NCBI GenBank assembly: GCA_937926145.1
Contig: CALANW010000045.1
Coordinates: 1 to 48,058 of the forward strand
Length of the DNA stretch: 48,058 nt
Source: an uncultured Ruminococcus sp.
GTDB lineage: Bacteria > Bacillota > Clostridia > Oscillospirales > Ruminococcaceae
Direction: 5' to 3'
Shown: one piece after another, positions 6,886 to 16,375 of the stretch
Layout of the letters: every line of letters begins with the position of its first letter
Position numbering within the stretch: the stretch's first letter is position 1
Position numbers and translations under genes: made by a program
Notes under the pieces: model-generated
The model's input: only the letters and a program-made list of their open reading frames with translations
Told to the model about the DNA's origin: nothing
Databases searched by the model: none

Positions 6886-7896
6886 ATGCCTGATATCCAA
6901 GAACTTACAAACCTGCAAAAGGCTGCGATCGTTGTTACATCGATCGGTGCAGAAAATGCTGCCTACGTTTACAAACGCCTTTCCGATGATGATGTCGAAA
7001 GGCTCACATACGAAATTTCAAGCCTGCCTTACCTCGAAGCGAACGTCGTTGATTCTACTCTGAACGAATTCTACGAGCTTTGCCTTACCCAGAAAGTTAT
7101 CTCCGAGGGCGGCATTGAATATGCAAGAAGCGTTCTTGAAAAGGCCTACGGCGTTGAGCAGGCAAACAAGCTCATGGAGCGTGTTTCCAAGTCGATGCAG
7201 ACGAAGGCGTTCGAGTTCGTCAGAAAATCCGACTACAAGAACCTGCTTGCTATCATTCAGAACGAAAATCCGCAGACTATCGCTCTTGTACTTTCCTACG
7301 TCAAGTCCGAGCAGGCTTCCGCCGTGCTTCAGGAACTGCCTAAGGAAAAGCGGGTCGAAGTCGTTGAAAGAATCGCGAAAATGGAATCGGCTTCGCCTGA
7401 AACCATTCATTCTATCGAAGAAACACTCGAAAGAAAGTTTGCTGCAGTCGTTTCTATGGATCTTACCACGGTCGGCGGCGTAAACTTCGTTGCCGATATC
7501 CTCAACAAGGTCGACAGAGGAACAGAAAAGCACATCTTCGACGAACTCTCCTCGAAAGATCCTGCTCTTGTTGAAGAGATCAAGAAGAAGATGTTCGTAT
7601 TCGAGGATATCCTCGGACTCGACTCTATGTCCATTCAGCGTTTTATCAGAGATGTCGAAGCGAAAGACCTCGCTGTCGCTATCAAAGGCTCGAATGCCGA
7701 GGTCGCAGCGGCTCTCTATGCGAATATGCCGCAGAGAATGCAGGAATCCATTCAGCAGGAGATCGAATATCTGCATAACGTTCGTATGCGTGACGTTGAC
7801 GAAGCTCAGCAGAGAATTGTCGGCATCATAAGACACCTCGAAGAAGAGGGCGAGCTTGTTATCGGCAAGGGCGGAGAGGACGAGATAATTGCTTAA
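6886..7896 (+). CDS. fliG: Flagellar motor switch protein FliG
   Basis: A 336-residue rotor protein that binds FliF and FliM and interacts with MotA. The N-terminal domain binds FliF. The middle domain contains ENPQTIALVLSYV, the clostridial form of the EHPQ motif, and the C-terminal torque helix VFEDILGLDSMSIQRFIRDV carries the alternating acidic and basic residues expected. Length is typical. It overlaps the TTG start of fliH by eight bases. Confidence 0.96.
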   Translation: MPDIQELTNLQKAAIVVTSIGAENAAYVYKRLSDDDVERLTYEISSLPYLEANVVDSTLNEFYELCLTQKVISEGGIEYARSVLEKAYGVEQANKLMERVSKSMQTKAFEFVRKSDYKNLLAIIQNENPQTIALVLSYVKSEQASAVLQELPKEKRVEVVERIAKMESASPETIHSIEETLERKFAAVVSMDLTTVGGVNFVADILNKVDRGTEKHIFDELSSKDPALVEEIKKKMFVFEDILGLDSMSIQRFIRDVEAKDLAVAIKGSNAEVAAALYANMPQRMQESIQQEIEYLHNVRMRDVDEAQQRIVGIIRHLEEEGELVIGKGGEDEIIA

Positions 7897-8740
7897 AATA
7901 TACAAATCCCAGTCGTACAGCTATGGTGCTTCCCAACCTGTCAAGATAGATAATACCGTCATTCTTCCGGGCGAGGAAAACGCCGAGCAGGAAGCCCCCT
8001 CGCGCGAAGAGCTTGAACAGCAGAAGCAGAGGGAAGCCGCCGCTAAAGAAGCGGAGTTCCGCGCCGCAGTCGATCGTCAGGTCGCAGCGGCAGTCGAGGA
8101 TTACCGCATAAGGACAGAAGCCGCACGGCGTGAGATAATCGAAAATGCAAAGCTTGAAGCGAAGAGCATCGCCGAGGACGCTAAGACAGCCACCGCCGCC
8201 GTTATCGAAAAGGCGAACAAGGAGTGCGCTATCTTAAAGGAAAAGGCGAAAGCCGAGGGCTTCAAGGAGGGTTATGACGAGGGCAAAAAACAGTCGCTCG
8301 AAAAGTGCCAAAAGTACGTTGATGCGTCAGCACAGCTGCTCTCCGATATAAATTCGCGCAAGGACGCGTACTTCCTCGACAACGAGAACGAAATGCGCGA
8401 AACAATGTGCGAAATGCTCGAAAAGATCACGGGTGAGGAACTCAAAGTCAACCCCGAGGTCATTGAAAGCATTATCGAAAACGCCGCAAAAAGCTTCCGA
8501 AACTCCGACTACATAAAAATTTCGCTTGCGCAGGGTGAGGTCTCCAAGGAGATCAAGACCGATGCAAAGCTCATCAAACAGATAATCCCTTATATCAAAG
8601 ATATTGAAATAGAAATTCTTCCCGATGCTGAGGACGGCACAGTTATCCTCGACAACGGCGAAGAGATACTTGATGCTTCCGTTCCGACCCAGCTTGAATT
8701 CCTCAAAGAGATAATGAAGAATACAAGGGGCGAGGAATGA
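7889..8740 (+). CDS. fliH: Flagellar export assembly protein FliH
   Basis: A 283-residue regulator of the export ATPase. After a short N-terminal segment, residues about 40-150 form a long Glu/Lys/Ala/Gln-rich coiled coil with an AEGFKEGYDEGKKQ segment that is typical of FliH/YscL; the C-terminal domain (about 160-283) binds the ATPase. The start is TTG overlapping the fliG stop codon, with GGAGAGGA upstream; no better start is available. It lies between fliG and fliI as in most Firmicutes. Confidence 0.92.
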   Translation: MLKIYKSQSYSYGASQPVKIDNTVILPGEENAEQEAPSREELEQQKQREAAAKEAEFRAAVDRQVAAAVEDYRIRTEAARREIIENAKLEAKSIAEDAKTATAAVIEKANKECAILKEKAKAEGFKEGYDEGKKQSLEKCQKYVDASAQLLSDINSRKDAYFLDNENEMRETMCEMLEKITGEELKVNPEVIESIIENAAKSFRNSDYIKISLAQGEVSKEIKTDAKLIKQIIPYIKDIEIEILPDAEDGTVILDNGEEILDASVPTQLEFLKEIMKNTRGEE

Positions 8741-8756
8741 CGAGGAGATAACCCGA

Positions 8757-10061
8757 ATGAACTTTAACGCTATCCGTGAAAACGTCAAAAATGCCGATCT
8801 TTACAGGCACATGGGAAAAATTGAAAAGATCATCGGTATGACTGTCGAAGCCACGGGACCCGAATGTAACATCGGCGATGTCTGCCGCATATTCCGCAAA
8901 GGTTCGGACGAGTTCATTTACGGCGAAGCGGTCGGCTTCAACGAGGGAAAGGTCGTGCTGATGCCTTATACCGACATCGACGGCATAGGCCCCGGTTCGA
9001 TAGTTGACAATACGGGCAGGCAGCTTGAAGTCAGAACGGGTGATGCACTCGTCGGACGTATCATCAACGCTATCGGCGAACCGATAGACGGCAAAGGCCC
9101 GATACATACCACTGACAGCTACCCCATTGCGGGAAACCCCGTAAATCCGCTCACCCGACCGAGGATCGAGGATATTATCCCGTTCGGCGTAAAGGCGATA
9201 GACGGTCTGCTCACGATAGGCAGAGGTCAGCGTATGGGTATCTTTGCAGGCTCGGGTGTCGGAAAATCTACGCTCCTCGGTATGATAGCGAGAGAAGTCG
9301 AAGCCGACATCAACGTTATCGCGCTCGTTGGAGAGCGTGGACGAGAAGTGCTTGAATTCATCGAGCGCGACCTCGGGGAAAAGGGAATGGCAAGGTCAGT
9401 CCTTGTCGTTGCGACCTCCGACCAGCCTTCGATGATGAGAAATAAATGTCCCATGACCGCCACGGCTATCGCGGAATACTTCAAAGATCAGGGCAAAAAC
9501 GTCCTGCTGATGATGGATTCGCTCACACGATATGCTATGGCTCAGCGTGAGATTGGTCTTGCAACGGGCGAAGCACCTATCGCAAGAGGCTACACGCCGT
9601 CAATTTACACCACTATGCCGAAGCTGCTCGAAAGAGCGGGCAACTTTGAAAAAGGCTCGATAACGGGCATCTACACCGTCCTCGTTGAGGGCGACGATAC
9701 CAACGAGCCTATCTCCGATACGGTCAGAGGTATCATTGACGGTCATATCATTCTCTCCCGTAAGGTAGCGGCGAAGAACCACTATCCTGCGATAGAGATA
9801 CTCGAATCGGTTTCGCGACTTATGTCCGAGATCGCCGACAAAAAGCACAAGGACAACGCGGCAAAGCTGCGAAATCTCCTCTCGGTCTATAACGCAAACT
9901 ACGACCTCGTTTCGATCGGTGCATACAAAAAGGGCACAAACCCTGCGCTCGATGAAGCGATAAGAAAAATAGACAAGATCAACGCATTTTTACAGCAGAA
10001 AACGGACGAGGCGTTCTCCTTTGACGAAACGCTGAAGCTGCTTGAAGAAGCTGTAAAATAA
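8757..10061 (+). CDS. fliI: Flagellar export ATPase FliI
   Basis: A 434-residue F1-beta-like hexameric ATPase energising flagellar protein export. The Walker A motif GSGVGKST lies at about residues 165-172. The Walker B region VLLMMDSLTRYAMAQREIGL follows, shown here as VLLMMDSLTRYAMAQRE, and GERGREVLEF carries the catalytic glutamate. Length is standard. It is 16 bases after fliH and 20 before fliJ, forming the ATPase complex fliH-fliI-fliJ. Confidence 0.97.
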   Translation: MNFNAIRENVKNADLYRHMGKIEKIIGMTVEATGPECNIGDVCRIFRKGSDEFIYGEAVGFNEGKVVLMPYTDIDGIGPGSIVDNTGRQLEVRTGDALVGRIINAIGEPIDGKGPIHTTDSYPIAGNPVNPLTRPRIEDIIPFGVKAIDGLLTIGRGQRMGIFAGSGVGKSTLLGMIAREVEADINVIALVGERGREVLEFIERDLGEKGMARSVLVVATSDQPSMMRNKCPMTATAIAEYFKDQGKNVLLMMDSLTRYAMAQREIGLATGEAPIARGYTPSIYTTMPKLLERAGNFEKGSITGIYTVLVEGDDTNEPISDTVRGIIDGHIILSRKVAAKNHYPAIEILESVSRLMSEIADKKHKDNAAKLRNLLSVYNANYDLVSIGAYKKGTNPALDEAIRKIDKINAFLQQKTDEAFSFDETLKLLEEAVK

Positions 10062-10081
10062 CTCCTTGGAGGTAATCATTC

Positions 10082-10519
10082 TTGAAGCGGTTTGAATTTT
10101 CACTAAACAAGCTTATGGGTTATAAAAAACAGGTGCTTGACAGAGAAAAGAACAATCTCGCTCACCTGCGAATGCAGCAGCAGCAGATGCAGGAGGAAAA
10201 AATGCAGCTCGAAGCCAAACTCAAACGCTCGGCAGACGAGTACCGCGAGCTTACGGGCAGGGGCATAACCGTTATGCAGATAACGATGTTCAAAGGTTAT
10301 CACCAGTCGCTCCGTATGCAGATAAAAGAGCTTGAAAATTCGATAGAGGAAATGGAGAAAAAGGTACAGCGTCAGCTCGGTGTTGTTATCGATGCGACAA
10401 AAGAAGTTTCCTCGCTCGAAAAGCTCGAAGAAAAGCAGCTTGAAGAATACAAATTCAAGGTGCAGAAAGCGGAGGAGCAGTTCATTTCCGAATACGTTAT
10501 GAACAGCACATATCATTAA
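10082..10519 (+). CDS. fliJ: Flagellar export chaperone FliJ
   Basis: A 145-residue, almost wholly coiled-coil protein (Gln/Glu/Lys-rich heptads from about residue 15 to 135), with the FliJ N-terminus MKRFEFSLNKLMGYKKQ. FliJ is the stalk of the export ATPase. The start is TTG, preceded by GGAGGTAATC. Its place after fliI supports the call, since coiled-coil sequence alone is weak evidence. Confidence 0.9.
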   Translation: MKRFEFSLNKLMGYKKQVLDREKNNLAHLRMQQQQMQEEKMQLEAKLKRSADEYRELTGRGITVMQITMFKGYHQSLRMQIKELENSIEEMEKKVQRQLGVVIDATKEVSSLEKLEEKQLEEYKFKVQKAEEQFISEYVMNSTYH

Positions 10520-10539
10520 ATTCGGTGGTCAAAAATCAA

Positions 10540-10608
10540 TGTAGGGGACGGGTTTCCCGTCCCGATTTACCGCGTTTGCCGAACGGGACGGAAAACCAGT
10601 TCCCTACA
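10540..10608. repeat. REP-like element as an inverted pair between fliJ and fliK
   Basis: The left arm TGTAGGGGACGGGTTTCCCG... (10540-10571) is identical to the element at 4828-4859. The right arm (about 10585-10608) is an inverted, slightly mutated copy ending CCCTACA. The pair encloses about 13 bases. This arrangement is like a BIME or small MITE and could fold into a long hairpin in the transcript between export and hook genes. Confidence 0.8.
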
Positions 10609-10684
10609 ATAAATGATAGGTCTGCCTATCATAAAGATTGATATCTAATGAAGCGTACCGCTTCATCGAAGGGAGGTGAAAATT

Positions 10685-12181
10685 ATGGATATAAGCAGCA
10701 TTCTCAATATCGGTATGGGCGTAAATGCTCCCGACTTCGGCTCAGTTGACGCAAACGCAGCTTCGGAAATAAGCTTTGGCGACATTCTCGGCTCGGCTGT
10801 CACAGCAAATACACCCGTTGACGATATCACGCAGGAAGTTGACATTACCGAGGATAAAACAGAGGAGAACAACACCTTTTCAAAGCTTGTTTCGGAGCTT
10901 GCGCAGGACGTTTCCAACGCAGACAAAAGCGTTATCGATTCGGCAGTGAAGATGATGCTCTCGGTCGGAAATGCGGCTGAAAAGCTTATGTACGGCACTT
11001 CAGACAGCTCTTCGCAGAACGACGATGAAAATACCGACGTTATCAATATTCTTTCCAATATGATAAAGTTCGTTGCCTCGCAGGACGGCGAAGATTTCGT
11101 TTCGGACGAAGAAACGGGACTTGCACTCACGCTCGGAGATATCTCGGCAGTGCTTGAAACGGGTCTTTCCGAGGGTAAATCGGCTGATGAGATCGCAAAC
11201 GAGATGAAAAAGCTCGCGGAGGGCGATGATACCGACCTTTCGGCTCTCGCAAACGCAGTCGTTTCTATGATGGATATGATGCCCGTCGGCACAAACGAGG
11301 AAATTCTCGATGAGATACCCTTTGAAGCAGCAGCAAAGACAGCTTCGGTGACGGAAGTTCTTTCCTCCGATACCGCTCCAACACAGAAAGCGGAAACGAT
11401 AGTGTCTATCCTCGAAAACAAGACGGGATTTAACGATCTGTCTTCTTTTGAAAGCTTCCAGAGCGCATTAAAGCTTGCACTTTACAGCGATAACAGCGCA
11501 AATACAGCCGATACCTCTTTCGCAGCGCTCCACAAGACAGCGGCATTCGCAAGAATAAACGATGTTTCGGCGCAGATAAGAGTTATCACGGGCTCGGACG
11601 AAAACAGCGCAGAGCAGGCAGCGGCAAACGTTGTCCTTACGGCGCAGAACCCTGTTCAGACGAATATTTTTGCTGAAATCGAGATACCGACAGACACGGT
11701 TGAGGTCTACAAGCAGCTTGCAGACTTTGCAGTACAGCAGATAACGCAGAGCGTCAGCGAAACCACGCAGAACGGCGCAGTTCAGGAGCTTGTGGTAGTT
11801 CTCAAACCCGAAAACCTCGGCGAAGTTGCAGTTAAGGTAACAGCTGATACATCGGGCGCAGTTTCTATTGTCCTCGCAGCTTCAAACGAAGAAGTCGGCA
11901 GGGCGCTCGCAGCGAACTCGGCAGCACTTACCGAAAGCTTTGCAAAGCAGAATGTTGACGTTCAGAATGTGAACGTTGTTGCTCCCTCGGAGGCGGCTTC
12001 CTATATGGGACTCGACTTCTCGAACCAGAGCTTTAACCGTCAGAACGGCGGCGCTTCACAGAGCGAAAGCACTTCAACTAACCGTATCTCGGGCATTGCA
12101 AAGGCTGATGACGAAGCGGAAAGCGGAGTTACAGCGGCAAGAAAACTTTTAAAGGAGGCAAAATTATGGCTAACAGCTTAG
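10685..12181 (+). CDS. fliK: Flagellar hook-length control protein FliK
   Basis: A 498-residue secreted ruler protein. The N-terminal two thirds are low-complexity (Asp/Ser/Ala/Thr/Glu-rich), as in all FliK proteins. The C-terminal Flg_hook domain (about residues 340-450) contains ELVVVLKPENLGEVAVKV, the family LxPexLGxv motif. The in-frame GTG at 10676 lies inside the GGGAGGTGA ribosome site, so the ATG at 10685 is preferred. The 3' end overlaps flgD by 16 bases, indicating coupled translation of ruler and hook cap. Confidence 0.9.
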   Translation: MDISSILNIGMGVNAPDFGSVDANAASEISFGDILGSAVTANTPVDDITQEVDITEDKTEENNTFSKLVSELAQDVSNADKSVIDSAVKMMLSVGNAAEKLMYGTSDSSSQNDDENTDVINILSNMIKFVASQDGEDFVSDEETGLALTLGDISAVLETGLSEGKSADEIANEMKKLAEGDDTDLSALANAVVSMMDMMPVGTNEEILDEIPFEAAAKTASVTEVLSSDTAPTQKAETIVSILENKTGFNDLSSFESFQSALKLALYSDNSANTADTSFAALHKTAAFARINDVSAQIRVITGSDENSAEQAAANVVLTAQNPVQTNIFAEIEIPTDTVEVYKQLADFAVQQITQSVSETTQNGAVQELVVVLKPENLGEVAVKVTADTSGAVSIVLAASNEEVGRALAANSAALTESFAKQNVDVQNVNVVAPSEAASYMGLDFSNQSFNRQNGGASQSESTSTNRISGIAKADDEAESGVTAARKLLKEAKLWLTA

Positions 12182-13941
12182 GAAACCTTTCGATCGATTC
12201 GACGGGCGGTGCTTACTCAAAGTACAGCAACAAGGTCGTTGATACGACAAAGGGTGACGAAGCTACTTCCTATATGGACTTTGACAGCTACTTAAAGGTA
12301 CTCGCAACGCAGATGTCCAATCAGGACTTCAACGACCCTATGAGCGATACCGATATGCTCCAGCAGATGTCGTCCTATTCGATGCTCGAAGGCATCAAGA
12401 ATATGACCTCTCAGGCAAATATCAGCTATGCGACAAACCTTGTCGGAAAGGCTGTAACGGTCAATGACGGTCACGATTATGACACGGGCATAGTTGAATC
12501 CGTAGTCGTTTCGGACGGTACGCCTTACCTCGTTGTAAACGGCGGAAAGTACGAAGTTTCGACCGTTTCAAACGTTACTTCTTCCGATATCTACAATCTT
12601 CTCTCAAAGCTTATCGGTCAGGAAGTCAATATCCACGGCTCTTCCGAGGACGAAGTACTCGCAAGCGGTAAGGTAACGAACGTTCTTGTACTCGACGGAA
12701 ACGCTTATGTTATCGTTGACGGCAAGGATAAGTATCCGCTCAAAGATGTTTCGCTCAAAAACAGCGGAAACAAAGATGAAAACGGCACTGATAAAACAGA
12801 GGGTACAGAGGGAACAGATGGTTCTTCCAATACCGAAAATGGCGGGGAAAACGCAAACGCTCCCGAGGGTGCATCGGACAGCACAACGATCACTACCGAT
12901 ACTACCGTTACACAGGCTGAAACGATGTCAAGCTATATGGCTCAGTCGGACGCTTTGTTCAGCGAGCTTATGAGCACTATCGATTCTATCAGCGGAACGG
13001 AAACAAAGTCGGTCAGCGTTATAAACAACCTTAAACCGAACCTTGACGGCTATGAAACAGTAACGGTAACAAAGCTCGATATCCCGAACTATGCGGCAGC
13101 ATTCGTTGCACAGTATGAGAATCTTCAGGATCTTATCACACCGAACACTTCTTATGCAGGCGGTATCAATGATGTGACTTCGACAAACCTTATCGCAGGC
13201 ACACAGAATGCAGGTTACAACACGCTTTATTCCGATACCTCATCAAATACTTCCTCCACGGCGGCTTCATCTTCATCGAATACAGCCACAACGCTCACAG
13301 CAGGCAAGTATGATATCCCGCTCACGACCTCAAACCTTTATGCGGTAGCAAATTCATCGAGAACAGGTCAGCTCACGCCGACACTTTCCAATGCACAGGT
13401 CTACAGCATCATTTCGAGCGGAAGCTACAGCACAAGATACAGCGAAAAGTATGGTCTTGAAGCTTATTCCGATTCAAAGCCGGGCATTTCAAATGCTGAC
13501 TGCGAACCACACAGACTTGATGCAGACAAATATCCCGAGCAGGCAGCTCTTGCAGACGCTCTCGGAACAAGAATGTATGATATCAAGTTCATCAATAACA
13601 GAGCTATTACTTCAAGAATAGATACCACCAATGTCATCGGCAGAACTATCAGCGGCAGAGAAGTTACAGAGATCGGCTACTGCGGTGTCGGCAGACTTGG
13701 CGAAGTCGTTACTTTCAAGGACGGCAAGCAGCGTGTTGAGATAATGTTCGACAACGGCAATTCAGGCTGGCTCGAAACATCGGGCAAGTACACCATCGAC
13801 CAGATCATCAATCAGCAGGTCGGAAATGATGTAACTCCGTTTGAAGTTGCAATAGCTTACTATGCAAAGTCACAGTCCGCTCAGAAGTTTGAGAGCCTCA
13901 GACAGAACCTTACTTCAATGGGAGTAAATGTTGTCGGTTAA
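12166..13941 (+). CDS. flgD: Flagellar hook-capping protein FlgD, unusually long
   Basis: The scaffold for hook assembly, here 591 residues against the usual 140-300. The N-terminal region has the family motif YLKVLATQMSNQDFNDPM (about residues 43-60). Three similar beta modules of the form LIGxxV...G.V..V...DG...v.v..g follow at about 91-137, 149-197 and 490-544; the first two are adjacent. They are joined by Gly/Asn/Glu-rich (about 200-245) and Ser/Thr-rich (about 355-385) linkers and a central region of unknown fold. AAAGGAGG precedes the ATG. The call is secure for the N-terminus; the role of the extension is unknown. Confidence 0.88.
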   Translation: MANSLGNLSIDSTGGAYSKYSNKVVDTTKGDEATSYMDFDSYLKVLATQMSNQDFNDPMSDTDMLQQMSSYSMLEGIKNMTSQANISYATNLVGKAVTVNDGHDYDTGIVESVVVSDGTPYLVVNGGKYEVSTVSNVTSSDIYNLLSKLIGQEVNIHGSSEDEVLASGKVTNVLVLDGNAYVIVDGKDKYPLKDVSLKNSGNKDENGTDKTEGTEGTDGSSNTENGGENANAPEGASDSTTITTDTTVTQAETMSSYMAQSDALFSELMSTIDSISGTETKSVSVINNLKPNLDGYETVTVTKLDIPNYAAAFVAQYENLQDLITPNTSYAGGINDVTSTNLIAGTQNAGYNTLYSDTSSNTSSTAASSSSNTATTLTAGKYDIPLTTSNLYAVANSSRTGQLTPTLSNAQVYSIISSGSYSTRYSEKYGLEAYSDSKPGISNADCEPHRLDADKYPEQAALADALGTRMYDIKFINNRAITSRIDTTNVIGRTISGREVTEIGYCGVGRLGEVVTFKDGKQRVEIMFDNGNSGWLETSGKYTIDQIINQQVGNDVTPFEVAIAYYAKSQSAQKFESLRQNLTSMGVNVVG

Positions 13942-13962
13942 ACGAAAGGACGGTGCTTCGGG

Positions 13963-14382
13963 GTGCTTATAAGCGAACTGATGCAGTCGCGAGGCATTAC
14001 GGCGGTCACGACAGGCAAGGTCGGCGGATACAATGTTCCGAAGACTTCACCCGAGGACAGCGGTTTTGCGAAAGAACTGCAAAGTCAGCTTGACGAAAAA
14101 AAGCGCACTGAGCAGAACGGACAGAGCGGAGTGGTCTTTTCAAAGCATGCTCTCGAGAGGATATCCGAACGGCAGATAGATATCGAAAACGGCGATACCC
14201 TCGAACGGCTCAATAAGGCTGTCGAGCTTGCGGGCGAAAAAGGCTCGAACGACGCACTGGTTATGATAGGCTCAAATGCTTTCATCGTCAGCATAAAAAA
14301 CAACAAGGTCATCACGACCCTTTCTGCAGATGATATGCAGGGAAATATTTTCACGAATATTGATTCTACTGTTATAATGTGA
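13963..14382 (+). CDS. Flagellar operon protein, TIGR02530-like
   Basis: A 139-residue protein regularly found between flgD and flgE in Firmicutes. The conserved core is FSKHALERISERQI (about residues 61-75), followed by a C-terminal region with ALVMIGSNAFIVSIKNNKVIT. Function is unknown; a hook-assembly role is inferred from its fixed gene position. The start is GTG at 13963; an upstream GAAAGGACGG is somewhat distant, so the exact start is less certain. Confidence 0.85.
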   Translation: MLISELMQSRGITAVTTGKVGGYNVPKTSPEDSGFAKELQSQLDEKKRTEQNGQSGVVFSKHALERISERQIDIENGDTLERLNKAVELAGEKGSNDALVMIGSNAFIVSIKNNKVITTLSADDMQGNIFTNIDSTVIM

Positions 14383-14498
14383 AAAGAATAATGTGCGGTC
14401 AGAACGATCGGACCTAACCGGAGATCATAAGCGTCCCGACTGACTTGACGGACGCTCCGCACAGATATAACAGCAGCTTTTTAAGGAGTGTAATTAAA

Positions 14499-15842
14499 AT
14501 GGTTAGATCTCTTTATTCAGGCGTTTCGGGACTTACCTCCCACCAGACAAAAATGGACGTTATCGGTAACAATATCGCCAACGTCAACACTTATGGCTTC
14601 AAATCCTCCAGAGCTTCGTTCAGCGATGTTTTCTACCAGTCGGTAAAGACAGCCGCAGCAGGTACGGAAAGCTTTGCGGGCAACAACCCGTCCACAGTTG
14701 GTTACGGTACTCAGGTAGCTTCTATCGACAGAGATATGTCGCAGTCCTCGTTCCAGTCCACCAACAGGACCCTCGACCTCGCTATCAGCGGTGACGGATT
14801 CTTCGCAACGGGTGCATTTTCCTCAGGTGCAGACGGCGGCGCTCCCGACATCACAGCTTCGCCTGACTCTATAACATACACAAGAAACGGTAACTTCGGC
14901 ATCGACAGCGCAGGCAACCTCGTTTCCAACAACAACAGATTTATCCTCGGTACAAGAAACACCGAAAAGGGTCTTCTCCTCAACAGCGACCTCAGCGCTC
15001 AGGAGCTTCTTAAGAATACTCTTCAGGATAACAACGGCGACAATCAGATCAACTCCACAGACTATACTTTTGAGAATACTATCAACGTAAACGACCTCAT
15101 CGCAGACGCTTACGGCATCTATACCGACCCAGACACAGGCTATCTTTACACTAACAGAAAGCCTGAACCCGTAGTCAAGGACGGACAGATCGTCGGCTAC
15201 AAGCAGGGCGATATCGACAGAGATGATACAACGGGCGAAGAAACCTACTATCTCTGCGACCTCAAGGGCAACTATGTTACCTTTGATGACAAGACAGACC
15301 TTGCTTACTTCAAGTACACGATGAAAGACCCTGCTGACCCGACCAGCACAGCAAGCGTTTCCGCTTACCACATGATCGATAACGGCGACGGCACATGGGG
15401 GGCTGAAGCTTATACTATCAACAATCAGCCTGACCCGAACAAGCCGCTCGGCGTTGACGACCTCGCTGTAACGGGCAAGTTCACATACGCTGACCTCGCT
15501 GCTTTCACGATCGGTTCGGACGGCGTTATCACAACCACATACAACAACACACTCAAAGCTATCGCGCGTGTTGAGATCACTGTTTTCGACAACCCTGAGG
15601 GTCTTACAGAAAACGGCGACACAAGCTTCTCCGAAACCGCAGCTTCTGGCGCGGGCAAGGTAAGAAAAGCAGGCGAGCAGGGCGCAGGCACGGTTGCTTC
15701 CAACAAGCTCGAAATGTCCAACGTAAACCTTGCTCAGGAATTCTCCGATATGATCGTTACACAGAGAGGTTTCCAGGCTAACGCAAGAATCATCACGACT
15801 TCCGACTCGATGCTCGAAGAGCTTGTAAACCTCAAGAGATAA
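14499..15842 (+). CDS. flgE: Flagellar hook protein FlgE
   Basis: The hook subunit, 447 residues. The N-terminal helix is MVRSLYSGVSGLTSHQTKMD followed by GNNIANVNTYGFKSSRASF; the C-terminal helix has SNVNLAQEFSDMIVTQRGFQ, both used in axial packing. The central domain is variable and contains a calcium-like Asp/Asn-rich stretch (DNNGDNQINSTDY at about residue 185-197). An upstream in-frame start at 14445 exists, but TAAGGAGTG before the ATG at 14499 and the family N-terminus decide for 14499. About 115 non-coding bases precede it. Confidence 0.95.
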   Translation: MVRSLYSGVSGLTSHQTKMDVIGNNIANVNTYGFKSSRASFSDVFYQSVKTAAAGTESFAGNNPSTVGYGTQVASIDRDMSQSSFQSTNRTLDLAISGDGFFATGAFSSGADGGAPDITASPDSITYTRNGNFGIDSAGNLVSNNNRFILGTRNTEKGLLLNSDLSAQELLKNTLQDNNGDNQINSTDYTFENTINVNDLIADAYGIYTDPDTGYLYTNRKPEPVVKDGQIVGYKQGDIDRDDTTGEETYYLCDLKGNYVTFDDKTDLAYFKYTMKDPADPTSTASVSAYHMIDNGDGTWGAEAYTINNQPDPNKPLGVDDLAVTGKFTYADLAAFTIGSDGVITTTYNNTLKAIARVEITVFDNPEGLTENGDTSFSETAASGAGKVRKAGEQGAGTVASNKLEMSNVNLAQEFSDMIVTQRGFQANARIITTSDSMLEELVNLKR

Positions 15843-15845
15843 GCG

Positions 15846-15960
15846 GGGAAGACACGCGGCAGGTTTTACTTGCTCATAGTGTGGGTCGATAATAGGCAGG
15901 TATGCTGTCCCGATCTAAATCTAACGCATTTGAGAAATGGGACGGGAAACCCGTCCATTG
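15846..15960. repeat. Degenerate repeat cluster between flgE and flbD
   Basis: Starts with a fragment like the 116-bp repeat of the flgC-fliE gap (GGGAAGACACGCGGCAGGTT) and continues with a decayed inverted REP-like pair: GTCCCGAT around 15897 and GGGACGGGAAACCCGTCC ending near 15957. The rest of the 284-base gap up to flbD holds no clear gene, promoter or terminator. Confidence 0.65.
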
Positions 15961-16126
15961 CGATAGTTTATTTATATATGCCGGAAGTTGCGGCGAATAT
16001 CGCAATGTTTTCACACAGAAATAAGCTGTTTAGAGTATCGGCTCAATTATCGCATAATATTTTTCCTTCGGTCGGCGGCTCTGCTCGACGGAGCTGCCAT
16101 TCCGTGGGAGATGAAGGTGAAAAATT

Positions 16127-16318
16127 ATGATATTGGTAACAAGACTTAACGGAACTCCGCTTATGCTCAATGAAGAATTCATTGAAGCGGCAGAGGAAAC
16201 ACCCGATACCGTCGTCACGATGATGAACGGTCACAGATACATACTTAAAGAAAAACTCGATGAGATCATCGAAAAATCGTTTGAATTCCGCCGTATGAAC
16301 AGCGCTTGCAAAGAATGA
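16127..16318 (+). CDS. flbD: FlbD-family flagellar protein
   Basis: A 63-residue protein of the small FlbD (SwrD) family. It has the characteristic start MILVTRLNGTPLMLNEEFIE and the middle DTVVTMMNGHRYILKE. In Bacillus the equivalent SwrD raises motor torque through the stators, which fits its position directly before motA-motB. GAAGGTG precedes the ATG. The call is confident despite the small size because almost the full length matches the family pattern. Confidence 0.88.
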   Translation: MILVTRLNGTPLMLNEEFIEAAEETPDTVVTMMNGHRYILKEKLDEIIEKSFEFRRMNSACKE

Positions 16319-16375
16319 TCCGAGCAGGAAAAGCTCGTTTAGAATAGATATGAAATCAAGGAGGATTTTTACCAA

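Noticed and set aside
5278..6918. 546-codon minus-strand open frame opposite fliF
   Set aside because: It is fully antisense to a well-conserved gene; its length follows from codon bias in fliF and the translation has no recognisable domain.
15870..16130. 86-codon plus-strand frame after flgE
   Set aside because: Built from degenerate repeats, without a ribosome site, and overlapping the start of flbD.
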